From: Paragordius varius
Lineage: Eukaryota > Nematomorpha
DNA length: 64,000 nucleotides
Assembly: GCA_964247055.1 (NCBI GenBank)
Contig: OZ176053.1
Coordinates: 868,001 to 932,000, forward strand
Direction: 5' to 3'
Numbering within the stretch: position 1 is the first letter of the stretch; every line of letters starts with the position of its first letter. Made by a program: the position numbers and the translations under genes. Positions 31,264 to 43,377 of the stretch are shown one piece after another. The notes under the pieces were generated by a model that was not told the origin of the DNA, searched no databases, and worked only from the letters and a program-made list of their open reading frames with translations.

Positions 31264-33273
31264 ATGAGTCAACCAACCACTCTGTGGATAACCGAAATAT
31301 TTGGCTTACTATTATTTGGAAGTGGTATAAATATTTTAATTATATAACCGTTGTTTTCATTAAACTATAATTAATTTACATTGAACTTATATTTTTATAT
31401 AAACGCCTTAAACAAATTGGATTTCTTTTAGAACAGCTAAAATTAAATTTTTCACTATCGGTATCTTTTCATAAAGCGGATGACCAAACCCCATTTTTTA
31501 GGAAAAAGCTGTTTATTTGCTATAACAATTTATTTTATGATTCATTTTTATTAATTATATTTTTTTCCATCGATATCTTGTTTAAATTTTTTTCATACAG
31601 TATGTATCTATTTTTGAATAATTTTGATCTTTTTGGTAACATGTCGATGTTGTTTAACAGTAAGCTTTGATGGTGCATCATCGTTATGAAATAGTTCTTT
31701 ATCAATATAATCTGTTTTAGCAGATTGTGTTCTTGGATCTCCAGATCAATCTTTTTATCCCAGGTTAGGCGTAGGCGACCGAGCTTATTGTTCCCGGGTG
31801 GAATGATGTCGAATGAGGTCCTGATCGGATTGTCAGGATTCATACGGTCAGTAGTACCTCATTTTTTTGAATTGGGTGAATTTGTCTATTGGCACCATTT
31901 TTATGTGATTGCGGATATCTTGGGGATTTAGTTGCGTTGACATCAAGCGTAGTATGCGATTTCCGCGCTGATAAAACCTTTTTCTTGAGGTTGTGTTAAT
32001 GCCATGGTTTCTGTAGCATATGTCAAAATTGGTCTTATGCCCATTTTATAAATTAAGCCTTTTCTTTTATGTGGGGTTTATATCTAATTCTACTATGCCT
32101 TATTATCTATCACTGTAAATAATTTGCTATATTAAGTTTTTTTGGTGTAGTTACGAACTTTCGAATTAATATTTTTTTAGTAATCATTTTTAAAATGATT
32201 CTAGGTGGTTGATTGAAGTTATGTAAAACAGTTAAAGTATGTTTTTGGGTAAGAAATATATTTGTTTTACTTAAACCCGCTATTTTCATTAAAAATGATT
32301 GTTTAATATATCATTGATAAGTTTATTTGATGTTCTTTAACTTTGTCACATGTGGATAAATATTTTATTGTTTTCCTTCCCAACGTAAATCCCTACCATA
32401 GGCTCAACTTTTATTAAAGACATTATTGTATGGCTTTTAGGTAATGAAATTAGGGTTACTAGAAATAATCATTTTAGCAATATAAGGAATAACTTTAAGG
32501 GCTTCGAGTTTGTGGGCTAGGGTTAGGGTGAGGGATTGGAGTTGGTTCATTTTCCTAAAGAAGTCCGCAGGACTTCCTCGGGCTGCGAAGCAGGCCGAGA
32601 CCCACGCATTTTTTTAATTTTATCCTCCAAACCCTTCTCTCTAAATTTGTAGATTTCTTTTATTTTTCTAATTCTGTTTTTTTTGTTCATAATTTTATAC
32701 CATTTTAGAAGACTTCAAAATTTTATTTGTCTGCGAACATTTCAATAGAATCCTAATAATGATTTGTAAAGAAATTAAAGCCTTTTACATTTTCATGGGC
32801 TGGGTTAGGTTAGGTACAGGATTTCTTTATTATTTTTTATAAGTTTTACTTAATCATAAAATTGGAATTTGTCAGCTAATTTTTTGTTTTAATTTAGGAA
32901 GTAGAATTGTTAATCCCTGCTAAATTGTAAAGTAACTGCATAATTTTGAAGAACTGGAAAGCTAATTTATTTGGACGGTGAAAGCTCTTTTCCCAGCATT
33001 ATTCTTATAAGCTATTGAGTAACATTAAATTTGTTTTTAGCCTTTTTACGGTGTTGGATTGAATTTTTTTGGGTCTATTTAATTCAAGGCGAGTTTGTGC
33101 ACTATGGTTAGGTTAGAGTTTCCCGAATTATAAATAAGCCACAAAAACTATAATTATGCTAATTTTATGTTTTTATTCATTCAGAAACAAACACTATTGA
33201 CCGAGAAACAGAAAACAAAACTGGGACAACTACACAAGAAACAAAGCGAACTTACCAGAAGAAACATAAATAA
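31264..33273 (+). CDS. Possible two-exon small membrane protein gene
   Basis: Exon 31264-31324 begins with ATG and encodes MSQPTTLWITEIFGLLLFGS, a potential membrane anchor or signal peptide, before a GT donor. Exon 33185-33273, after TTCATTCAG, joins in phase to give a 49-residue product ending TKRTYQKKHK-stop. AATAAA follows near 33328. A different internal exon starting at 31441 (EQLKLNFSLSVSFHKADDQT) is also in phase, and the last exon is open in a second frame too. The model is tentative and I do not recognise the family. Confidence 0.3.
31690..32065 (-). mobile_element. Decayed LINE (non-LTR retrotransposon) fragment
   Basis: Minus-strand pieces in shifted frames spell the region after the reverse transcriptase domain. 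MGIRPILTYATETMALTQ corresponds to the common RPVLTYGSETW motif. Further on, NRILRLMSTQLNPQDIRN and then GRLRLTWDKKIDLE correspond to the GRPRxTW tail. Frameshifts and a stop between the pieces show it is dead. No polymerase core remains. Confidence 0.7.
32493..32608 (-). repeat. GC-rich foldback element, inverted copy
   Basis: Nearly identical to 24599-24715 and 44345-44462 but in the opposite orientation, with the perfect GAAGTCC/GGACTTC hairpin. It lies between the duplicated blocks, so the element has moved or been copied independently of the 20-kb duplication. Confidence 0.8.
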
Positions 33274-33389
33274 TTCATCTAGACAAGAATTAATATGGAA
33301 CAATCAATAATTTAAATATATAAGATTCAATAAATGATAAAAATGTTTTATTTTATCTTTTTTTAAAAAAAATTAAAAAATATCAATAA

Positions 33390-33418
33390 ATATATATAAT
33401 TCCCCCCCCCCCCAAAAG
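33390..33418. repeat. Poly-C run
   Basis: A run of about 13 C inside AT-rich sequence, next to GGCGAG. It is a likely polymorphic or error-prone site. Confidence 0.5.
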
Positions 33419-33429
33419 GCGAGAAAAAA

Positions 33430-34085
33430 AAATTAAAAAATATTCAAAGTCCAAAACTTAATTTTGAGCGACCGGGAGTATGAGTGCTCAAAATGAAATT
33501 TTAGACTTAGGGGCCGACTCTTTCATGGGATAAATAAATCCTCCTTCACACGTTTGGAGAAAACAACTCTCTCAACATATCAAGAGTTGATTTTCCCCAA
33601 AAGAGGAAATGTTGTCCCACGAGAGAGTCTGCCCTGTAGAATGAGAGTTTGTTGCCCATCCAAATCATCCCCGAGTAACACGCAGGTTGTTGCATTGAGG
33701 ACCCTACCAAGGCTCGTTGTCCATCGTGGCTTACAAGCTCCGCAAAGGACGTCTCCCCACTAAGCCAATCCATACCTAAACATTACATTTACCTCGAAAT
33801 ACGTAGCATCCTTTTCACGTTTGGCTCTTGTCCATATATCCTCCCATCGATCGGCCACTTCCAAGTCCCGCGCATTCGATCTTTCCAAGGTTCTGGTCAA
33901 AGCTCCGCAATGAACGCCTTTTTCCCATAGTTTGTGCCAATCAACCTAAATAATACATTTACCTCGTAATAGAAGCATTCGTTTGGCCCTTGCAATCTCT
34001 GGTTTCTAGTCTTCATTCGCGTTCCCATCCCTTTCCGTATGATAAGAAGGCTTAAGTCCTTCAAAAATACGTTTCCAACCATCCT
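33430..34085. repeat. GC-richer block with two imperfect direct repeats of about 170 bp
   Basis: Composition jumps to nearly balanced GC. Two copies of a segment containing ACATTTACCTCG(A/T)AATA are centred near 33790 and 33960, each preceded by AGCTCCGCAA. On the minus strand both can be read as Tyr-(Phe/Tyr)-Glu-Val-Asn-Val-(Met/Leu)-Phe-Arg followed by (Phe)-(Ala/Ile)-Ala-Glu-Leu, but in interrupted frames. It is perhaps a decayed repeated gene or foreign insert. I do not recognise the family. Confidence 0.4.
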
Positions 34086-34804
34086 TCTCTTATATATTTA
34101 TTTAAATTGCGATAATAGGCGCTCAAATCACTCAATACATCTATATATTAACTTTTAATTTTCAAGCGTTAACATAAACAAAGTGTGAAATTTATGAAAC
34201 CGAGGGTCATCTTTGAGATTATCTATTTAAATATATTTGATTAAATTCACCAGCTTAATTCCTTTTTATATGCTCTCTATATGTATTTTATCAGCGGAAT
34301 TGGTAAAAATAGCCAAAAATATACATATATGCATTATACTGTAATGCCATTAAATAATTATATTTTAATTTGCACATGGAGCGCATAATTTCATTCAATC
34401 CAGCTGATCACTCTTAGTCTGTAAAACATATCAAGGTGTATCATGAAAGGGTGTAGCATACCCACGTACTGAAATTTTGCCCAGTTGCCAATGATTTAGA
34501 TTTTACCCAAATTGTTATTTGTATCGGAATTAATAGAAAGCTTTTAGAGCGCAGTGATATAAGATACACACACATCTTATGCTATAAAAGTATTTTATTG
34601 GTTTATAATATATCAAAGCTCCTGAAAGACCATAAAAAAGCCAGGCAAGAAACCCAAATACATTTTCGGATTGCAGTCTCTCAATGTGATAAAATGTATT
34701 TAATTTATGTGATATAATTGTAAATATATGCTTAATTTAAAAAATTTATAAACGTGATTTTTTTTACAGTTTGTTAATAAAAAGTTGTATCCATATTCTT
34801 ATTT
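34086..34804. other. Noncoding spacer before duplication copy 2
   Basis: AT-rich, with no coding signal seen. Similarity to the copy-1 upstream region begins only near 34800. Confidence 0.45.
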
Positions 34805-35288
34805 TAGTTAATATATTATTTATATTTTTGTGTACTATTTTATAAAATGCCTTTATTAATAATTATATTTTAAATGAGTTTGATTGTAAATTTTAAGAAC
34901 CTAATGGTAATATATTATATTTTGGATATTATCATTTGTACAAAATGAAAATACAATTTCTAATAGTATTTTATTACTATCACCAATTTTAAAATTTAAG
35001 TTCATCTATATAAAATAATCACCTCTATTTTGCAAAAACTATAAAAAATATTAATTCTTCAAAAACAAAAAATGGATGACAATGCATTTCTTTATATCTT
35101 AACTTATTTATCATCTCTTGCTTTCATTTTGTGTATATATATAATTTTCCGAAAAAAAGAGATATTATTAAAAATAATAACATTCTATATTTAATTTTTG
35201 GATGACACCAATTATAATTTTTGTATACACGCTTGAAAATCGTGGCGTATTCATTTTAAAGTGTTTCGCAAAAAAGGGAAGGCAGGTA

Positions 35289-35302
35289 ATGTAATGCAAT
35301 GA
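35289..35302 (+). promoter_or_regulatory. Two nested upstream ORFs at the GPCR start (copy 2)
   Basis: ATGTAA followed by ATG-CAA-TGA overlapping the main ATG at 35299. Sequence and spacing are identical to copy 1. Confidence 0.5.
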
Positions 35303-36537
35303 AGTTACAAAAACCGACAATCCTCATATACGGAGACAATGAAAACATAAATGCAAAAATTATTCATGCCTTAGCTATTGTATTTGTGTTTGGTGTGATT
35401 GGTAACATTGTTATATTGGCTATAGTTTTGAGTGAAAAACACGGGACAATAAACGATTCTCGCCGTAAATTCCGCCATTGTATCATCTACATTGCAAGTT
35501 TATCCATCACACTTTTTTGTTTTATGCTCACTTGGGTGAATCACGATATGAAAAGACCGCAAAAAACGCATTCCCTCAGATCGGCATATTGGTTTGCTCA
35601 TGTGGATTGGTTTGTGGAGGACATTCTACTAACCATTATAAATTATGTGTTATGTTACATGGCAATAGATCGAATGTTGGCTACGGTTAAGCCGGTGTTT
35701 TATCTCAATTACATGACCCTAAAAACGTTAAATATTGTCATTGCTTGCATATTTGTCGGGAGTGTCACCATGTCGATTCCTCTCATTTTTTATTACCAAG
35801 TTTTTCGAATCTTCATAAGTCCTGTAACACTCCGCATTGAATACTTGGTAGGTTTAAGTCCCAAAGTATGGACATCAGCCCAATCGAAAACTGTAATGTC
35901 TCTCCTACCAAAGGGTCCGGAAACAGCATTTTATTTTTCTAATGATTTCTTCACGAATGCCACAACAATGAACAATCAAAGCAGCGTTCATTATATTACA
36001 CAATACATGGTGCTCGCTAACAATAACGTAGCTAACTTTTCCCTTGTGTACGATCGCTGGTCTGGCGTCATAAATGATTTAGTTCCTACTCTTATATTAA
36101 TCACATGTAATTTAGTTACACTTTTTGGCTTGTGTCGTCGATTTAGGAGACAAAAAAACCGTATACTAGCTTCAGGCATGGTACCTAATCAACAACACAG
36201 CATTATTATAATTAACGTGGGCAATTCACCAACTTCGATGGAGACCGCACAAGATAACACAACTGAAAGCAAAATTCAATCAATCCGCACTAAAAACCGA
36301 GATTTAACTCTAATGACCCTAGTTTTAAGTCTGACTGCCCTTGTATTTTCAACACCATGGACCATTTACGTATTCATGAAGGATAAGGCTTGGACCGACG
36401 GGCTTATAGATGAACGTCCCTACCTGCAATTCCTAGTTTATGTAATGTTATATGGTCAATACAGTATCTATCCCTACATTATTATATCAACTACACCCCA
36501 TTTCAGGCATAAGATTGCACAAACGCTACATATATAA
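35299..36537 (+). CDS. Divergent rhodopsin-like GPCR, copy 2 (intronless)
   Basis: 412 residues, differing from copy 1 at ten positions: V17I, V63I, V141L, R234T, H246N, L295V, V304I, F305I, I349V and N362D. All membrane segments and the unusual DRM, TPW and SIYPYI motifs are retained, and the frame is intact, so it is probably functional. In the first third most nucleotide changes are silent. In the last two thirds nearly all are replacements. The two upstream ORFs and the MITE-A at the stop codon are conserved with copy 1. Confidence 0.85.
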   Translation: MKLQKPTILIYGDNENINAKIIHALAIVFVFGVIGNIVILAIVLSEKHGTINDSRRKFRHCIIYIASLSITLFCFMLTWVNHDMKRPQKTHSLRSAYWFAHVDWFVEDILLTIINYVLCYMAIDRMLATVKPVFYLNYMTLKTLNIVIACIFVGSVTMSIPLIFYYQVFRIFISPVTLRIEYLVGLSPKVWTSAQSKTVMSLLPKGPETAFYFSNDFFTNATTMNNQSSVHYITQYMVLANNNVANFSLVYDRWSGVINDLVPTLILITCNLVTLFGLCRRFRRQKNRILASGMVPNQQHSIIIINVGNSPTSMETAQDNTTESKIQSIRTKNRDLTLMTLVLSLTALVFSTPWTIYVFMKDKAWTDGLIDERPYLQFLVYVMLYGQYSIYPYIIISTTPHFRHKIAQTLHI

Positions 36538-36740
36538 CGTAAATCATACGGACAAAACGTAAAATGTAAAAGACAAATGTTTTTTTTAAACAAAACAACC
36601 TCACTGTTTTAATCCTTGTTTTTCTACATAACCTAATTGATGATAATTGTAAAATTTACATCTTGCCGCCCAAAAAAGTTTTTTTTTATAAAATATGGTT
36701 TAAAAAAGTATGGATGTTTTTATAAAAAATTATCTTTAAA
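36535..36740. mobile_element. MITE-A copy abutting the GPCR stop codon (copy 2)
   Basis: Same insertion as at 16522 in copy 1, with a small deletion near the right end (the TTTTTTACG stretch is lost). Confidence 0.65.
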
Positions 36741-37318
36741 ATTTCGATTAATCGAAAAATAGCGAACCAAGATAATAAATATGGTTTTTAAATCATGTAA
36801 TAATTCTGTAATTTTTTACAAGTTTTGCTAATTATTTGCAAAACACTGCACAAAAAAACTAATATATAAGACACATCAGACATTTATGGTTCTACACAAT
36901 TTCTAAAATTTATTCGGTATTTTTAAAAATCTACTGTTTTTGGTAATTTTAAATTTTTTCATAAGCATTTAACAAAGTTGAAGCGTTGAAAGTTGGATGA
37001 AAGTTAAATAATTACATAATATCTTGAAAAAAAAATCATTTCCTAAAATATGACAAGGTGTATCTCACGGTGACAGGAAATTGACTGTAAAGTCTTTTAA
37101 CCTAAATATATAGCATATATTAATATTAAATATTCAGTTTTTATTAATTTTTTGTTATATATAAGAAAATAATTTACTCCAATTTTAAGTGGTTTCGTTA
37201 AAAGATTAGCGGTTACAGAAAACATATCATTCCCGTAAGCATAAATAACTTCACCCTTGAAACCGGGTTGAATAGGTTTCCCATCAAACTCAATATCTAC
37301 ATAAATGATAAAATAAAT

Positions 37319-37580
37319 ACAGTAAAAATTGAAATTATAATATGGACAAAATGTAACAATATAAAGACAAATATTTTTTTTCTAAAAGACAACCATACTT
37401 TTTAATACCTTAATTTTTTATTTAAAATATATAATTACCACTGTAAAATATATAATTAAACCAAAATACATCTCAAATCAAATTTAAACCATAATATAAA
37501 TTTAAAAAAACAAGTCCTTGAAAAATATATTTGTTTTATAATTTTTGCGTTTTGTTTGTATATTCCTATTTTTACTGTAT
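37319..37580. mobile_element. MITE-A copy in ADAMTS-like intron (copy 2)
   Basis: Counterpart of 17334-17586, with the same ends. Confidence 0.75.
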
Positions 37581-39235
37581 TTGTGGCAAATTTAGATAAT
37601 CATTTAAAGCACATTAAGGTTCTTTAAGTTTTTTATCATTTTATTTTAATCGAATGTTAGTTTAGCATATCTTATATTTTTGAACAGTAAATAGAGATAT
37701 TTTTAAAATTTGCCTTAACAATTTGCGACAATTTTCTGGCTTAGAGTGAATTTAAATATAAATATATCAAAAGTATACCTATTTTTTAATTTAATTTTTT
37801 TCTAAATTCGAGGTAAAGAAGTATGGCCGCTCTTACTCGTTATGATTTGTCTTTTTACCTTTAATTTTTACTGTAAATTATAGCTTGTCAGCTGTTTATA
37901 GCAGAGATGGTCAAAACAATTGGCTTTGATGGGCCGCATTTTTTGATTATATCTGGGCATTTATTATATATTTTATTGAATTTCAAACATAAAAGTATAG
38001 GAAAAACAAAATTTTTATAGTTAGTTGCTGATTGGAAAAACATATTTAGATTTTGTAAAAAAAATTTTTTTTTACTAATTACGATATTTTTGTTAAACAT
38101 CCTATTTGCAATACCCTTATCCTTACAAGTTTAAACTTGAACAAGTCAACAATTAAGATTAAATTTATACAATTAAATAAATAACATAATTATCATATCT
38201 TATACGGGGATAGTATTTGGGAATTTCTCCAAAGCTATCTTGATGTTTTTCAGCAGGAGCATGCCACGATATAAAGGAATCTCCTGGTTTAAGTTCTGCC
38301 AATATCTTTACCACTTCTAAAAATACATTATAAAAATTGAGATATTATACAGACAAAACGTAAAAACTAAAAAGCAACCACAGTTGTCAAACCTTGATTC
38401 TATTAAATATATGTCAAATAGATAGAAATGTCTCTCATTTGTACATGTGAGAAAGATCAAAATTCACAAAAGTATGATTGCCTTTTGTTTTTTAAAAAAA
38501 TATGGTTTTTTTAGATTTTAAATTTATATGTGTCTAATTTCAATTTTTACTGTAAAATAGTATACAGTCACAAATCGGGATATACGCCGTAAAGCCAATT
38601 AAAAAGTAATTTACAAATTTAAAGATGAGAAACACCCTAATTCCATGTCTTATTGGGCAGGGAAGGTTAAAGTTTTCATTCTTATGGTAAAGCAATTTAA
38701 GTCTAAACAAAAGAGTCAAAAATCAAAATTTTTTATAAATTTATTTATAAAAACAAGGTATGAAAACGTGAAAAAAAAGTTTCTACTATAAAAGACCATA
38801 TTATTACTAAAATATGATTTTTTTCAACAGATTTTTAAAATATAACCTTTTCTTTTATGGTACTAACTAATGAAAAAACATGTAGAATGGTAACAAACTC
38901 AATTTAAAAATTCACGTCATCTTATAGGTTGTGGTTATAATGAACAAGGTATCTATCTATCTTAAAAGAAATTTTTGTTTTTCTTTATAAGGAATACTTG
39001 TGTCTGATTTCTCTAAAACAAGCTCTTCCGTAACTTGAACTTTTTGACAAGTGTCGTTTTTTCCCCCACAAACACCACACCCATCTACTACCAATTCCGA
39101 AAATAATTGGTCATCGCATCCAATACTCTAAAACATATTTTTAGTATATCACACAGTAAAAGACAAAAATTATACAGACAATATGCAAAATATATATTTT
39201 TTGAATTCCAACCTTGATTTTTTTCTTCTAAATTA

Positions 39236-39925
39236 CAGTAAGAATCGAAATTATATGGACAAAAGGTAAAAACATTAAGACAAATCTTTTTTCAGACGAC
39301 AATAACCAAACTTTTTTAACCTTGTTTTTTTTTATTTAAATTTTTTAATTACAATAATATGTAATTGATTGTGTTGGCAATTTACATTCTATATCCTACT
39401 ATTTGGACTACTCATATAAGGTATCTAGGGACCCCAGACATATTTAAGTTAATATTTCAAAATTTACTGAAAGATACGGTTCTAATTTAAATTTATACGT
39501 CTATCCTAATATAAATTATATAAAAACACCAAAATATTTAAAAAATTTAGTTTTAAATAGAGTTCCATATCAAACTACTTCAGCACCATTTTTATTTTAT
39601 AACACTTTGCAGAATATCGTGTAAAATAAGTAATATCACGTTTTTTTTAATTGAATCGTTTTATATATTTAGAAGCCTTCATCTTATATAAGTGCAAACT
39701 TTTGCAATTTTTTAAATTTGCTCCATATTAGAAATATTTGCTTTTAAACAGACCTGGGTCCCCCAATTCGAATCGGATGACTGAAATGAATCTGTTGTAT
39801 CCAAGTGTTAAATAATGAGTTTTATAAAAAAACATCAAGTGTTTAAAAAGTATAGCAGCAGTCTTTTAAATAAAATATTTGTCTTTATGGTTTTACGTTT
39901 CGTCTGTATAAAATTCCAATTTTTA
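39236..39925. mobile_element. Nested MITE-A / TTAA-type element (copy 2)
   Basis: Counterpart of 19231-19910. The right end of the inner element is more complete here: AATTCGAATCGGATGACTGA precedes ATCCAAGTG-TTAA. Confidence 0.7.
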
Positions 39926-42071
39926 ATTTTGCGTAAATTTTAATACACTAAATTTTATACAATTGGCTGGCCATTTAAACAAATATATCGTCGATTATTT
40001 TCCTGCAAAAAGGTCCCATCCGAAGCCATTCTTTCGTACAAAACTTCATTTTGATAATTTTCACAGTAAACCATACATTGTGTCGAACCTAAAAAGTGTA
40101 TAAATTAATGGTTTATATTATATGATAAAAAAATGTTTTGAGACAACAATATAAAACTATATATATTTTGAGTGATGTTTCAAATAAAATGTCTTTAAAC
40201 AAAGGAGAATTTTTACAAGATACAAACGTAAAAATAGGTTTCCATTGTCAGTTAATTTATACATTGAAAAAGACATTGTTTAAATCTAAGTTTAAGTTTT
40301 GATTTTCCATTTCATACAAATAAACTCTGAATATCATTTAAAGCATATCACAGATATTTTGAAGATAATTTCATATTAAATTAATTTTTTTATAAAATTC
40401 ACCTTTGTAATTTAGAGTTCTTACCACAAATGCAGTTGTGTTAAAATAATAAATTAAATTTAAATAAATTTTAATGCCCTTACGCACATATTTACGACCA
40501 GAAAAATATCTAACCTTACATAAAATCAAAACCAGTTTCGGTTCTGATAATAAATTTACAATTATCAAAAAAAATAATTTAAACTAAATAAAGTTACGAT
40601 TACTTTTAGGATCATATCTTATCTTTTGGTTTTGACGACATATTTCATCCATTGACAAATCGCGCGTCTAAAAAGGAAATAAGAAATTATCCACCAAAAA
40701 ATTACAATATATTGTAATAAAATATTGAATTAAACTTTTGGATTCTTGCAGAGTTTGGTTTGGATACCGTTTCCAATGCAAGGATGTACTCCGTATGTGC
40801 TAAAATAATAAACATATTCCAATAAAAATTGAATGTATACAGACAAAAATTTAAATGTTAACGACAAACTACTTTTTTAAAAAAGCAACCATACTTTTTA
40901 AAACCATATATTTTTGAAAAAACTAGAATTGAAAAACATATAATTAATGTCATATTTGATAAAAAGTTGAAAAAGTAGAGCGCTTTTTAGAAAAAATAAT
41001 TGTCTTTATAATTTTACGTTATGTCGTATAATTTCATTTTTATACTATACATTTACCAATATAATTACTATTGATATAAAAATGTTACATTTAATACTAA
41101 TACGCTGAGACAAAAATATCAGATTATAATTATTTAAAATAAATATAATTTTGCAAAATATTAGGTCTATAGTAATATAAAGGTTTAATAATTTACTCTG
41201 CTATACAATTCCTCGTTCTCTCAGTAATGCCATATTGAGTGTCGCCTTTGCAAGGGGTCCATTCACTCCAATTATCCCCACCAACTAGATTTTAGGTTTC
41301 TCAATTGTTAAGAGTCATACATTTCCCCTTTACGCAAACCTATTCAAAAAAATAATGTTAAAATTAAGGATGACAGTAAAATTTATTTTCGAAATGACAA
41401 ACCATACTTTTTAACCTTAATTTTACGTAAATAAACTAGTTAATTAGATTAAACTATTTTGAAACACAAAATGCAGGATATGAAAGTTTATTAATATAAT
41501 TTTCTTTTAGAAAAAAAATGTCTTTAAGTTTTCATTGTGCAATATAAGCGTTAGCATGTCGTCTAAATCAGTAAAATTATATGTCACATAAAATGATATT
41601 TTAACATGTTTTACACAAAAAAAATAAAAATTTACACACACTTTTCAATATTGATTTTCTAAATTATATGGATATGATTGATTCTTTCTTAGTATGCTTG
41701 CCATAAAAATTGGCTCATGTTATATATAAATAGTTGAAACTATGCTTTTTGTAATGTTACATTTTCAAAACATTATTATGCATTTTTGTAAAAAATATAG
41801 ACATGTCTTATTTCCAATTATAGAATTCGCTTTTGATAAGCAATTTTAACAAGGTCAATTTATACATAATTATATAATCGCAACGTAAAAAGACCAATTT
41901 ACATCTCTTCTTCATACTTTGCAATTTAAAAGAGTTATATTTAAAAAAATCAAGTTTATTTTTGAAAAAATGCTTGCCATATTGATTTTACATTTGTCAG
42001 TTTTCTTTTAATTTTCATGTTTTGTCCGCATAATCGCCAGTTTTAATATAAAATCTATTTAAAAGCCTTAC

Positions 42072-42140
42072 AAATGTCCAAACTCATGTGGTATGGTTGT
42101 AGCGGTATTGAATATATTAACATGTATGATGGTAAAACTT
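42072..42140 (-). pseudogene. Isolated metalloprotease zinc-site exon, copy 2
   Basis: The HEFGH motif at 42088-42074 is kept with a GTAAGG donor, in the frame FTIIHVNIFNTATTIPHEF. The cysteine seen in copy 1 (NCTII) is Ser/Phe here. As in copy 1, the following xxGxxH exon is missing. Confidence 0.5.
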
Positions 42141-43015
42141 TCCGTTCACATTCTTTCAAGTTCTGTAACGCCTTAAAATGATTTTATACATATAAATTGA
42201 TTATATGATATGGAAGTTTTATAATAATAAATAAAAACAAGAAAATAAAATATATCTGTTCATAAGCGATATCAGCCAAAAATATATAATCAATATACCA
42301 AGAGCATTTAAAAAAATATTTTTTAAAAAAATTAAAGATTATAACCATTCTGCTAAAATCCAGGAATTGTCCAAGAATGCTGCCAGACGCCTTTTTCGAA
42401 TTTATGTATGTGTGAATACCATCTGGCATAAAAAATACAACTTTAGGTGGGCGAGAATTTCGATATCTTTAAAATAAATGTAATCCCATCTACCTAATTA
42501 TAACCCGCACACTCGATGCCTTTATTTTATATATTCATAAATGAGAATTAGAGATATTATAGTGGTATGATTTTATATTATTAGCAAGTAATGTTGTTGC
42601 CGAATAGGTTAGTACATATCTTGGTTTAGAAAATATATTTCCCATATAGAATGCAATTTTATAAATTATAAATAATTAATATAAAATATGGCAATAACTG
42701 ACAGTGCTTATTGCCAGTAATTTTCCAACATTTTGAAAAATATAACGATTGTGTAATTTATTAGTAAATTAGTACCTATGTTTATCTGTCCTGAAACTAG
42801 GTAAATTTTATTATAAATATTTAAAAAAATAGGCTCTGAGTCTCCTAGGAAGTCTTGAGGATTTCTTTCCACATAAGCCTTAAAATATTTACCAGGGAAT
42901 CATGATGTTTGTTTTTCTTATGTAAATATGAATTGCGAGGATTAAATATAAGATTTATAAATACCGCATCTTAATAAGTTTTTGATTTAATGCCAAAACA
43001 TATGAATACCTTAAA

Positions 43016-43377
43016 TCTGGACTTAATTGTAATTCCCGACCCCATTTATGCGAGTTTCCGACCCCAACAAATTTAAAAGACAAATAAATTAATATTTTTT
43101 GATGATATATTCATTAGATAACAATATACATATGCATGAGAAAGCGTTTTAAAACATATAAAAATCTAAAATTGAAATTGGCACAAAATGTTATGGAAAT
43201 GTTTTTTTATAGTTTCAAAAACAAAATAGTGGATTTTGGCGGTCTTAATTGTCTCAATGTATCCAAGTAGTTGCGTGGTATAAGATTACAAACTAAAAAA
43301 CATTTTTTATTGCATTGCATTTTTACCATTCGCGACCCCAAATGGTGTCGCGACCCGTAGTTTAAGAAGCTTTGCCT
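43016..43377. mobile_element. hAT-like short insertion (copy 2 only)
   Basis: About 360 bp that are absent from copy 1, where the flanks CCCTAAA and CATATATCTTAA are adjacent. The right end contains GTCGCGACCCGTAGTTTAAG and ends AAGCTTTGCCT, the pattern typical of hAT (Charlie-type) ends. The left end repeats CCGACCCCA motifs. No coding capacity. The target duplication could not be delimited. Confidence 0.6.

Larger units (their letters stand above)
37036..41339 (-). pseudogene. ADAMTS-like gene, copy 2, with a frameshift
   Basis: The same eight exons, all with intact AG/GT borders: 41339-41197, 40799-40736, 40667-40604, 40088-39961, 39127-38998, 38316-38206, 37296-37178, 37101-37036. In the first exon one A is missing from the run after ATGACTCTT, which brings a TGA into frame, and 4 bp (TGGG) are inserted further on. 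The two changes together restore the frame but leave the stop. The other exons are open. TSP1 exon 2 has only silent changes, and so does cysteine-rich exon 1 over the part compared. Only R-to-Q and E-to-Q changes are seen elsewhere, and the two large spacer exons are identical. Long-term selection followed by recent loss, or a sequencing error, would both fit. Confidence 0.75.

Noticed and set aside
31535-31843. 102-codon minus-strand ORF as a host gene
   Set aside because: Its start matches the tail of LINE proteins (GRLRLTWDKKI), and adjoining pieces are in other frames, so it is a retrotransposon remnant.
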